This document shows, one piece after another, positions 44,772 to 54,671 of a DNA stretch of 64,000 bases. Position 1 is the first letter of the stretch. Every line of letters begins with the position of its first letter. The stretch covers positions 310,001 through 374,000 of the forward strand of contig JANVFP010000003.1 in assembly GCA_027919835.1 (NCBI GenBank), written 5' to 3'. The notes under the pieces are model-generated. The model was not told the DNA's origin. It was given only the letters and a program-made list of their open reading frames with translations, and searched no databases. The translations under genes and the position numbers were made by a program. The stretch comes from Lentinula raphanica (lineage: Eukaryota > Basidiomycota > Agaricomycetes > Agaricales > Omphalotaceae).

Positions 44772-45127
44772 GAGATAAAGCCATGGCGAAATTCCTTCGG
44801 TTGTGGCGAAATTCCTTCGAGCGCTTACTGGCGCTTATGCGAAAAAGACCACAAAAGCTCACTGTTCTCTGCGACTAGGGAGTGCAAAGGTTGTTAGGAA
44901 TGTTGTATATGTCTTGAGGGGACATGATAGAATGTAGATAGAGTTCATAATAAAGCAAGGAGCACTTACAAGATATGATGTAGTGATAATTCTCGAAAAC
45001 CAGGTCGTGATCTCATACAGATTTAGAAACACTTTCAACAGAAGTTGGTACAACTCACAAAAAAGCCTTATGCATGGGTCACGAACGTGAAGATAGCAGA
45101 AAAGTATATTATAAGCATGCTAGCTAT

Positions 45128-46959
45128 CTAATTCCATCCTAACTCTGAAGAAGTAGAAAATAAACTCAAACCCATCTCCCAGCGGCGCCGTTTCTCCTCG
45201 TCATCCCGCCTAGCGTCAGCCGTACTGCGATTCTTCGTATAGTTCTCGAATGTTTGGAATCCATAGTCAACCCAACGGAAAAGTCCCCCGGGGGTGTATT
45301 GAGTGAAAGAGAAACGAGTCTCTTTGTGCTGAATCGAGGTGTTAGAATGTCGGAGCACACCTGAGGGTATCACTATTAGTGAACCGGGGGGGAATTCTAT
45401 GACTAGCTTCAAGTCCCACAAGACCAAGTGGCCCCCCTTTTTGTAGTCATATCGTCCAAGAGCCCATATAGGGCACCACCCGAATGGAATGTTACCGAAA
45501 TCAACGTGAGGAAAACAGACAGTTCTCGGGCCAAAATTAAAGGCCGCGGCTGCGAAAACACTGTTGTCGAAGACTCGACGCAGATCCGAATTGGATTCGA
45601 GTAAAGCGTCGAAGTGCTTCTCATAATAATCGTAAAGGCGCGGGGCCCACACCTTCATAACGCCTGTAACAAAGCCGGACATTCGTTTGAATGCCCAATG
45701 GCCGGCGAGCCGCTTCAATGCTGCGGTGTTGCTAACATTCTGTGACACATTCGCAGGCTCCTACATGCTGGTGATTAGCATGTGCTTACAATTCAACAAA
45801 ATCTTACCGTCATGCCGTTGCCGTAGAGGATACCAGTGGATAGTGCTGGGAACCTGCCTCGGCGGTGATCTTTCTGCTCTGCCGTAAACCTACAGTGCCG
45901 ACGTTCCGTTTTCAAAGCCTTCGTAGCAGCTTGGGTGCAATTTTGCCAGTCTGTGGTTTGAGGTGGTGCAACTAGGATGGTCGTTACACGACCGTCCCCG
46001 TCAACGATTGGGACAGTTTCTCTGTAAGCAATACAAGAATGATTGGCAAGAACAGTGTTGGACAACGAATGCAGGTACTCACCTTGCATCCCACTCAACT
46101 AAACCAAACCCAAACTTCGAATGAGACCCAATGAGATCTAGAAGGGAGTATTCTTGACTGTCGGTCTCAGATTCTGCGCTGCGTAACCCAACATATGCTG
46201 TGGAAGCTACTCTTGCATCCGCGGCAGTGGAGAAGTGGGAGGGGAGTGGCACGGCACAGTCAACGTGTCTTGCAATCGCCGAAGAACGAGGAGAAATAGA
46301 AGCCGCAGTCTTCGCTTCCTCAAGACGTCGCTTCTTCTTGTTCTTTTTGCTTTGATTTTTTGAGTGTCGTTTACGGCTCGTAGGGTTTGAAATGGCAACG
46401 GTTGTAGAAGGGTTCGGCAGTGGAATGGATGAGGGCAAAGGTGAAGATAGCGGGGAGGGGGTAAGGCTTGATAGTGGGGAAAGTGTTTCTTCCCTTATGT
46501 TCTCGATCTGACCGAACAACTCATCTCGTTCATGTTCATACAGCACGACCTCTAACAGTGCATTGGCGAAATCAAAATCGCTGCTTAAAATATAGGAAGA
46601 AACACCTAAGTCCTTCCCTATGCCTGTATAACAATGGAACTCGTCAACCGAGCGAGGAATGCAGTGAACGTCGGCCTCTGCTATGGAGAAACACTGCATA
46701 CCATGGAAAGGATGGCCTCGAATTCCCGTTGCACAGGTATTCGAAGAATCCCGCCGCTTGGATGAGGTCACTCCAATGCAAAGGCTAATGTCCAACTGCA
46801 GAAAGGCAAGCACTTACTGTGATTCAACTTCAGCTTGATTTTCATCTGAAGGAAAAGCACTGTGATCACGAGATCACCTTTTTTATCGATTTTCCAAAAT
46901 CCAGCAACCCCCCATTCCGCAAATTCACAGTGGACGTATAAAAGGTGAAATTCTAGCAT
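45128..46959 (-). CDS. TET/JBP-family Fe(II)/2-oxoglutarate dioxygenase
   Basis: Four exons (46959-46818, 46677-46083, 46021-45808, 45760-45128) with coherent phases give about 527 aa. The C-terminal double-stranded beta-helix has the iron-binding HxD in FPHVDFGNIPFGW (about residues 402-404), the distal His in GVLRHSNTSI (455) and the 2-oxoglutarate-binding Arg in ETRFSFTQYTPGGLFRW (466). The family core GGHLVLWDLKLVIEFPPGS is complete. TET/JBP enzymes oxidise 5-methylcytosine or thymine in DNA. The N-terminal half holds a conserved segment (IPRSVDEFHCYTGIGKDLGV) and a Ser/Pro and Lys-rich linker with a likely nuclear signal (KNQSKKNKKKRR). A longer start at 47004 is possible. It lies inside the KDZ element, the known genomic context of such genes in basidiomycetes. 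Confidence 0.92.
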
Positions 46960-47002
46960 CTGAGTTCCAATTCCCTCTTGCTTTTCTTTCTTCTCTTCCC
47001 CC

Positions 47003-48279
47003 ATGTCAGCTATTCAACAACGCTTTGTATATCTCAACGCCAATGGTGGCAGCTTCCACACTTCGATGTAAGTACTTAGTTTTCTTATCAACAGGAATTT
47101 CTTATCTCACTTTCATCTCCCACAGGCAATGGCGCCGAAGCGGTTCAAATGCTCACCATCTCCCCATTTGCATTCAGGCAAATTCGAATACCCAAGCGAG
47201 GATCATCCTCGAAAACCTTCAACCCTTAGTTACGCAACACGGAAATGCCCCCCTCACTCAGTTCGTTGCGGCGATAACGGCGTCCACCGACCTGCTCAAC
47301 GCTATCGAAGCGGAGTTGTACCGCGAGGAGGGCCTTACACAGGGCACCAGGATCTGGTGGCATGCACAATACGCCACCCACGCTGGAATTTATGAAAGCA
47401 CGTAAGTTATCGGGCTCATCTACCTCAACGCTCGCGCTGATTAAGCTCGGATTCAGCCAAGAATGTCTCGATAGTGTTGACCATTCGAATGCCAATTTCC
47501 AGCGAGCTTTTGGCTTCCGCCGATTTCGTGAGGCACTCTACTCGGCACTCACCTTCGACCTCAACCCTCCTGGCCTCTTGTTCGATTACAACCCACACCA
47601 CAACGCAATTGCCGCTGCTTCGGTTCGTGCGAGCATTTACCCCCACGGAATTATGTCAACGATTCAACCTCCTGCACCCGCGGCAGCTCCTGCGCCCACC
47701 ACTCCTGTTGCACCCGTTGCAGCTCCTGCGCCTGCCACTCCTGTTGCAGCTCCTGCGCCTGCCACGCCTGTTGCACCTGTCGCAGCTCCTGTTCCCATGA
47801 CCCCCGTTGCACCCGTCGTATCTGCTGCCCCTCCGTCGGCTTCAAATATTTCTGCTGTCAATACAGCAACCCAGAGAAGATCCGGCTTGTCGCCTCGCCC
47901 TCATACACCTGATCGCGGGATTATGGGCCAGGGTCTTGTTCCGATGGCGTCTGGTGGCGTTGTAATTTACTCGCCTAGAGTCAATATTTCTTACGGCGAC
48001 ACTCCAACGAAATCAAAGGGAAAGGGTCACGCTCATGCAACCACCAGTTTTCCAGCCGACGGGTTTGGTGACGAGTTCGGTGGTATCGACTGGGTGCGCC
48101 ATTTCTTGTTCTGTCAAAAATTCGACAACGCGGTGATCCAAGGCATCGAGCATTTGCTTGAGGTTGTCGAAGACTGTGAGGAGTTCATTGAGAGTGTCCA
48201 CGAGGGATATGGCAATATCCTTTCTGACGGCACTGCTCTTTTTTTGTATGATCTCTATCACGGTGTAATGTCAAACTGA
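47003..48279 (+). CDS. KDZ cargo protein C with Ala-Pro repeat, unknown
   Basis: Three exons (47003-47067, 47126-47401, 47457-48279), 387 aa, phases coherent. The N-terminal half is globular (VYLNANGGSFHTSMQWRRSG; LVTQHGNAPLTQFVAAITAS; RIWWHAQYATHAGIYES; FQRAFGFRRFREALYSALTF). Residues about 190-245 are a degenerate tandem of APAP-(A/T)TPVAPVA. The C-terminal 80 residues are acidic and aromatic (DWVRHFLFCQKFDNAVIQGI; EHLLEVVEDCEEFIESVHEG). A TATA-like TATAAAAG lies at 46938, 65 bp before the start, inside the first exon of the divergent dioxygenase gene. No domain recognised. Confidence 0.68.
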
Positions 48280-48389
48280 CCGTCGCAAAATGTACGTTAC
48301 ACCGTCGCTCGTCTATGCTACAACTCTGTATCCCATGTAACATATTAAAATCGTCGAACAATTGTGATTTTCGTTGTCCTCTTTGCACT

Positions 48390-50030
48390 ATGGTTCGCCT
48401 GTCATCGTCGAAGAAAGGTCAAGCTCTCGAGCGACACCTTAGCAAAGCTCGGGTTGAAGGACAGTCGAAGCGTCCTTGGCGCTACAGAGTACAACCTCGG
48501 AATGTCAAAAAACTCACTTACCAGGAAAAACTATCGCAAAAGCAGAAACGCTCTAGCGATAGGGCTTTCTACACCAGCAAACTCTTAGCTGTGCAGGCCC
48601 TGATCGTCGAGGAAGCTACAAAAATTCGAGAACTGTGCGGAAAATACACAGTCAAGCAGATCCTCGACGACATATACCAAACGCACCGTTTGAAGTCTCA
48701 TGCGAAACGTGCTGGAATGTTCAATGCGTTCACTAGCTTAGAGATGGCAAAGGTCAATGCAGGCAAGGAAATTTGATTGGACTGTATACTATGTTCACTG
48801 ATTTATGCACAGGTGTGTTGCCGGGAGACAACAAAGAGAAGCTAGCCGACCACATGGATGAGATAGCTGACAAGTGGAAGGCGATGAGCAAGGACGAAAG
48901 GGTCGAAGCCACGAAAGACCATCTCGAGGTCCTCGCAGATAACCGTGTCAATCGAGAACTCGGTCATCATAACGCTTCTCTTGCAGCGTTCCACGATTCG
49001 CGACTGACTGTAGATAGTTGCCAAGAAGCGGTGAGTAACATGGTGTATAGAAAAATCTTCGCTCATTGACCGAGTTGTTGAATAGTTGGCGTGTTTGTCC
49101 GTGCGTACTGGCGACGAGAGTATTTTGATCTCTGTGCACAGTGACGTTTCCCATTTCAACGCCCCGCGTGTTTATGCAACCAGCGATCGTGTCTTCGAGT
49201 TCTTTGCTTTGGCATTCAAGGTTAGGCCAGAGGAATTGGGAAAGAGGATGGAGGGTTACATGTTGTCTGGCATTGAGGGGGTCGTGACCTCATATGCTCA
49301 ACAGCTGCTGAATGAGAAGGCTGCACTAGCGCAGTTGATTCTTGATAAACTTCGTGAGTGGCGTGCTAATTCAACATCGAGTATTGCAACTTACAATTTT
49401 TAAGAACAATGCGCAGGCAAAACGAAGATCTCGAGAATGTTATACACGAATTTCGGAGAACGTATCACTGCCCCACATGGCATTGTCTTGAAGAACTGGC
49501 CACCCGGCATCAAGTTCGTTTGCCCCAGTAGTCTCACGACAGCAGCCGACGTTCGACTCCTTACCGCGTCTTTTCAAAACGATAACACTCACTTCTATAA
49601 GCTGTCGACCTCGGAATACAACGAATGGACTCAGAACCCCAACAGGTTGCTTGAGGCAGAGGGGCAGACTCAGATCACGAGCGACTCACCTCTCAGCGAC
49701 GCCACTACCTCCACCGCAGCACAGCCTACTTCTGATGGAGTCATTGCGACACCTGCCACTAACGACGGGGCAGGAAGTTCCATTACGCCGACTGCTGCTA
49801 CTCCATCCAATTCGGCAGCAACACCTGCCTCTCCAATGGCGTCCGCGGCATCGACATCGAATCCCTTGAATACAACCTTTGTCAATTCCTTTGCAGTGAG
49901 GGGAGAAGATGGGTCAAGTGTTGCGTATGTTCAGAAGAAAAGGAAGCAACGTTCGGATGCTAATAAACCTCGCGGTCCCCGCAAGAAGAGGGCTGTTGCC
50001 ACTGATGTAACGAACACTAGTAGCGTTTAG
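48390..50030 (+). CDS. KDZ cargo protein D, possible HMG-box-like protein
   Basis: Four exons (48390-48762, 48813-49030, 49086-49353, 49417-50030), 490 aa, phases coherent. The first intron is GC-AG (AG|GCAAGG ... TGCACAG). The basic N-terminus is followed by a segment spanning the first intron (FNAFTSLEMAKVNAG, then IADKWKAMSKDERVEATKDH) that has the spacing and helical character of an HMG-box-like region, a weak call. The next part contains SYAQQLLNEKAALAQLILDK and a conserved-looking domain (LYTNFGERITAPHGIVLKNW). The tail is Thr/Ala/Ser/Pro-rich and ends in a basic stretch (KKRKQRSDANKPRGPRKKRA), a likely nuclear signal. It lies just inside the right inverted repeat. A DNA-binding accessory role is inference. 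Confidence 0.68.
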
Positions 50031-50066
50031 TATATAGTTCGTATGTCGAGAAAATGTGACTTCGTT

Positions 50067-50526
50067 GAATTGAACGAGTGGCTTTAGCGCCAGCGGGATC
50101 TTAGCGCCAGTGGAATTAAAGTCGGGAGGCGGGAATTTGAGCGTTGACAAAGAAATTCTCACAGTCGAGGTCATGAGAAAGACATTAGCGCCAGTAGGAG
50201 TTTTAGCGCCAGCGGAATCAAAGGTGGGAGGCGGGAATCAAACGTTGACAAGGGAGATTCTCACAGTCGAAGTCATGAGAATGGGCGGGATGGCAATTAA
50301 CGCTCAGACAACGGCAACACTTCGGCTGATACAACTTACGAACGATTACCTACTACATATGATGGGTCTATGAAGCCTCTGGACCCCTTCTAAATCTGAA
50401 ATATCTGACAATATTGAAGGAATTATTGGCACATAGTGGGGAACAGCATGTTTGACTCGTACATGAATGCCACATGCGATCGTGCTTGGCATTCTTATAT
50501 AAGTCAATTGATGTGAGGTTGAGGTG
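50067..50526 (-). repeat. Right terminal inverted repeat of the KDZ transposon
   Basis: Reverse complement of 26154-26613, with the same four CTGGCGCTAA motifs and tandem 102-bp units. An 87-codon open frame runs through both repeats and is a by-product of this sequence. Confidence 0.93.
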
Positions 50527-50534
50527 TTGGCAGT
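50527..50534. repeat. 8-bp target site duplication, right
   Basis: TTGGCAGT, identical to 26146-26153. Confidence 0.9.
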
Positions 50535-51383
50535 CCACAACATCATTACATCACGCAATTGAGCGAAGCACCGAAGAGCAGCCGACAACCCGGCATTTGA
50601 ACTTTGAACGTCCCAACAACTTGTATGCTCGTCGTAATGGCTCTCGAAACACGCGTCGCTCAACGACTTGAAAAACCCAAGGCTTTCTACTACATGCCGA
50701 TATGACACGTTGCGCAGTGGAAAGCAGAGGATATCAAAGGGATTGATCACATTGCTGGTGAGTTTTTAAAATGTAACGACATTCAACTGGACCAAAATGC
50801 TTCATGCTGGCCTCATATTTGCGAGAAAATGGCCTCTTTCACACATCCCGAGTCCATGGCGTTGGTTCGTACTCAACCAGGTCTCCCTTGGTCTAAATAT
50901 CTTCTACCCGTTATAATACACCCGAAATTCGAATGTCATACACGAAAATGTCCTGAAGTCGGCGGGTATAGTCGAGGCTTCAACAGGCTTCAACATGCTC
51001 GCCAATGCACAGCCTGGTGCATCTATTTGAGCGTCGGGCATCGTTGTCTGATCAGTTGCCCGTACTACCATAGGCTACCATGCGCCTTTTTCTATGAATT
51101 GACATTCATCAAGATCCATCGCCGCCGTCAGTATGTCCTCACGAGTCACAGGCCACAGCCTCTGCTAAGAAAGACAATCAAAGCCAACAAATCATGGCAA
51201 GCCGGGATTTGTCGGAGAACAGCAGGATTTTTCACTTAAAATGGATGCGCGAAATACATAGCCATTTTCCCCTCCAAGAAACTGCTGGCAGCTTCCAAAC
51301 ACTTCAACTTCTATCGTATCGCTTCTGTGAAGAATATCGTTCTTGCCTTACTCTCGCTCTCCCGTTATCCTCGAAACGAAACA
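50535..51383. repeat. Family A spacer, right flank of the KDZ element
   Basis: 50535-50885 is a diverged copy of 23390-23740. Small indels are visible, such as the extra CAATTGA near 50558. From about 51150 onward it is the promoter and leader module of family A genes. No gene is seen. Confidence 0.7.
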
Positions 51384-52422
51384 ATGCGACTTGTCCGACC
51401 GACCGCGTTCTTTGTTCTTGTACTTGTATCTGCAGTTCGTACTGTGCCACTCACGGTAAGTGTACCTTTCACGCAAAGTTACCGATGCCGAACTGAGAGC
51501 ATTTGTTTGCTGTGTAGCCCACATCGCAGACGCCCTCTACCTCCGATCTACCAGTGCGCGCTGAAACGGAAGTCCATCCCTCCGAGTCTCCCCCCAATCG
51601 TGATACTTTGACGCAACGCGAGGCTTTGCTGCAGAGTGCTGATGCAAAAGACACTCAGCAATGGGCTTCCGTGCAACGGCGAAGTAATCATTACGATTTC
51701 TACGATGAGAACCTGAAGCTCAATCCTTACTATGATGATGATGATGAACGCTCACTGTACCCTCACTCATATTATACAACGGATGTGCGAGGCTCGGGAC
51801 TGAAACCGAAATCGAAAACACCCTCTTCGCCAACATATCCTGCGCAACTACCTCCTCCAAAGCTCATAGCTGCCTTTTTCCCGGGCTCGAAGGCTGCTCA
51901 GCGCGGAGAATTGCCTCCTCTCCATATCCAAGAACAGGTTTCCCAGTGTCTGTTTGGTGTTCCATACTACATGGACGTCATTGCATTCAAGAGTAAATAT
52001 GTCAAGGGAGTAAATCAAGTCCAGTGGTACGAGCTGGAAGGCGGCGAAAAACGTGCTGGCAGTGAACTTTCGGAGGCCGTGTCCATCGATCCGAAAGACC
52101 ATGGAGGCAAGGCATTTGTTGATATCAATGAGCAATGGAACAGATACTCGCGATGGAAAGAAACTCAGCCTCAGCCTCCAACAGCGGTAAGCAACCTAAC
52201 TGTGAACTTCATCTCTATTTTTCTGACTTCCTTTGCCGTCTCTAGGGTACCTCCGCTGGCCCGTCATCTGGTGGAACAGTGGTAAGCAAGCCAGTGACCA
52301 TCGTGAACTTTGTGTTTATTTTTCTGACTTACTTTGCCATCTCTACATAGGGTACCTCCACCGGATCGACATCTGGTAAATCGTGGTGGCCAACTTTCCT
52401 GACGGGCAGGAGGCAAGGCTAA
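51384..52422 (+). CDS. Family A secreted protein 3
   Basis: Four exons (51384-51455, 51518-52186, 52246-52281, 52351-52422), 282 aa. The signal peptide exon (RLVRPTAFFVLVLVSAVRTV) is followed by a main exon with an Asp/Tyr-rich linker and the family domain (PPKLIAAFFPGSKAAQRG; VSQCLFGVPYYMDVIAFKSK; VNQVQWYELEGGEKRAG; IDPKDHGGKAFVDINEQW). Exons 3 and 4 both begin GGTACCTCC and encode GTSAGPSSGGTV and GTSTGSTSGK. Their upstream introns are similar, so this is a duplicated intron-microexon unit. Intact frame. Function unknown. Confidence 0.75.
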
Positions 52423-54671
52423 AGTTCAAACGTCACCGAACTAGCGATGTCAGCACTACAGAAAGGTATGCGCACCATGTACTGTGGTGCTTGTTTCAGG
52501 ACATACTTATGTAGTGGAGATTTTGCATTGTTTGGAGTGCGTCCAGGTTGATTGACAGTGTTTAGATATAGATTTGGTTTCTCTGCCATACATACTTCTT
52601 TTTTTGTTTTATCTCACAACTTCAGATTTAGACTTCGTTTCTCCAATGTAAAATCATGAACACGATTTGCCCTTTGTGTGCGCAGCTAGATACCACCGAC
52701 TCGAAAACTTCGGGCTGAGAGTATCGGATGCAATTTACACAAGGAATAGACTAATGGAAGGAGTACTACCATTTGACCCATACACCGTTTTAACTTTTCG
52801 TCACTGTATCGCAATTGAGCGCCCGGAATCAGCCGGAATCTCGACAAGAATTGTTACGACTTTTACTATAGCTTTTACTTCCTCTAAATGACCACGCTCA
52901 AGCGCTCAGCGCTCATGACTCATCTCTATTGACAATTGACACAGTGGGGCCTCTTCTGCCAGCCTCTTTCACTACTCTTTCACCCATTCCACATTGGCGT
53001 TTGTTACTCTCAAGTCTCTCTATCTTCTCTCTGCGGGGATATCTGATTCCGAACTGGCAATCTCGTCAAGCTGTATTAGGAAGTATTAGGACCGCTCAGG
53101 AGCGTTCATCGTAATTCGTATTCCCATGTGGTGTTTGATTCTTTGAAGGCAGACAACGCAGCATCTACCATAGGATGAATTTGGACTAGTCACCGAGGGC
53201 TATACGCCATGATCGATGATCCATCATATGCTCCGCCAATTGTTTAGTACCCCTCGCGGCTTGCCTGCCTGTGAAAGGCCTTCCACAGCCCCCCACTACC
53301 TGGCGATGCTTTTGTAGGAAATCGCTCGCAAGTTGTCCGTCTCTCGGTCGTTCACAGGAACTTGTATTCAGCGACTGCGATCCTGAAGCCGACGGTGGTG
53401 CCAAGGCCCAATATCATCACCTATCATCACCCATTGTATAGAGAACAGTAGAGTGAGGAAACATCTGGAAACATGATGTGGAAAATCAGGAGAGGGTCGA
53501 GGGGATTCGCTTGTTCAAGTTGGCTTGGAGCCATAATTACTAGCTTCAATTTTCAAAACGGTAAGTGGATTTTTAGGTGGATTTTTCTGTCATCCGAGCC
53601 ATTTACACTCAAATACATTCAAAACTTCTCCAGTCTTCCCCTGTCTTCCCGCGTCCAGTTATCGGCCTTTATCGGCTGTCATTAGACGTCGTTCATCATC
53701 GTTCATCGATCATGTTTGATACATAGTTACCATGCGCCTTTTCTACGAGTGCAAGAGCCAAGACCGCCCTTATCAAGACTTGACACGGTACCAGACGGTA
53801 CCCTCAGGCTGTCTGAGTTCCATTGGTTTACAGCCTTTGCCACCAGCTGATTCGATCGAGGATCATCAGATGTTAGTGGGGCTTCTTCCCTTCAAGTCTA
53901 TTCTCTGTGGTTATAGTACTCGATAGTAGACGCAGCGTCATCGAGGCTAAATCCACGCCTTTCCACCTCTTTCCACACCAATCTTGCCCTGCAGTATCAA
54001 GTGACATCGCATATCTCTTATCATGAACAGCAAGTTGCCATCTGTTACCATGCGCCATTTTCTGCTACTCCAACAGTCGTTCGTTCTACCCTTTCGGAAT
54101 CCCTCCAGGATCCGCCAGCAATGCTGATTATTGTTCTGCACACTCGTTTGACTCTCACCGTTGGTCTATGATTCTTTTGCTTTGCCTTCTTCCTGTCTGT
54201 CACCCAAAAATATCGTTCCCTGGCAGATGGGTTGTCCTTAAAACCAAATCCACGCCTTCCTGCACTGTTCACTTCATATATCAAGCATCGGGAATCGTTT
54301 CCAATGATCAGAAGTTACGTTGCGCCTTTGTCTATCAATTGAAGAACCATCGCCGCCATTAGCGCTATCATCTGTGCCCCATATACCATCTTATACCATT
54401 CTCTCAGTCTCACAGGCTACAGCCTTCGCCAAAAGATTCAAGAAACACTGATGAATCATGATTACTGCTGATTACTGCAGCCTGTCGGAAATTGTCGGAC
54501 ATTACAGAATCTTACGCTTAAAAGGGGGTTGCGTATCCATCTTTCCCCCCACAAAACTGCTGGCCAGTTCTCGCACTTCTATAGTATCGCTTCTGTGAAG
54601 TTTTTCTCAGTCTTAAAACTCTTGACCTTGCAACCACCATTCACACCTGTTGATTGTTGATCGCGAAAACA
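52423..54671. other. Long spacer with decayed copies of family A upstream modules
   Basis: No gene. The tract around GTTACCATGCGCC, found upstream of family A genes 1 and 3, recurs here near 53728, 54047 and, in altered form, 54313. This suggests partial tandem duplication of the upstream module. The final 270 bp (about 54400-54671) are the promoter and leader of gene 4. Confidence 0.45.

Larger units (their letters stand above)
26154..50526 (+). mobile_element. Composite KDZ-superfamily DNA transposon with TET/JBP cargo
   Basis: A 24,373-bp element bounded by 460-bp terminal inverted repeats that start CACCTCAACCTCACATCAAT and by an 8-bp target duplication. It encodes a KDZ transposase (split by three later insertions), a TET/JBP dioxygenase and four unknown proteins. 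Gene order: transposase (+), unknown A (-), unknown B (-), dioxygenase (-), unknown C (+), unknown D (+). Subtracting the nested insertions and their target duplications (about 3.1, 7.2 and 3.1 kb) leaves an original element of about 10.9 kb. The flanks rejoin to a sequence that exists uninterrupted at about 23375-23400. The inverted repeats differ at only about five positions, so the element is young. Linkage of KDZ transposons with TET/JBP genes is established in basidiomycetes. Confidence 0.92.
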
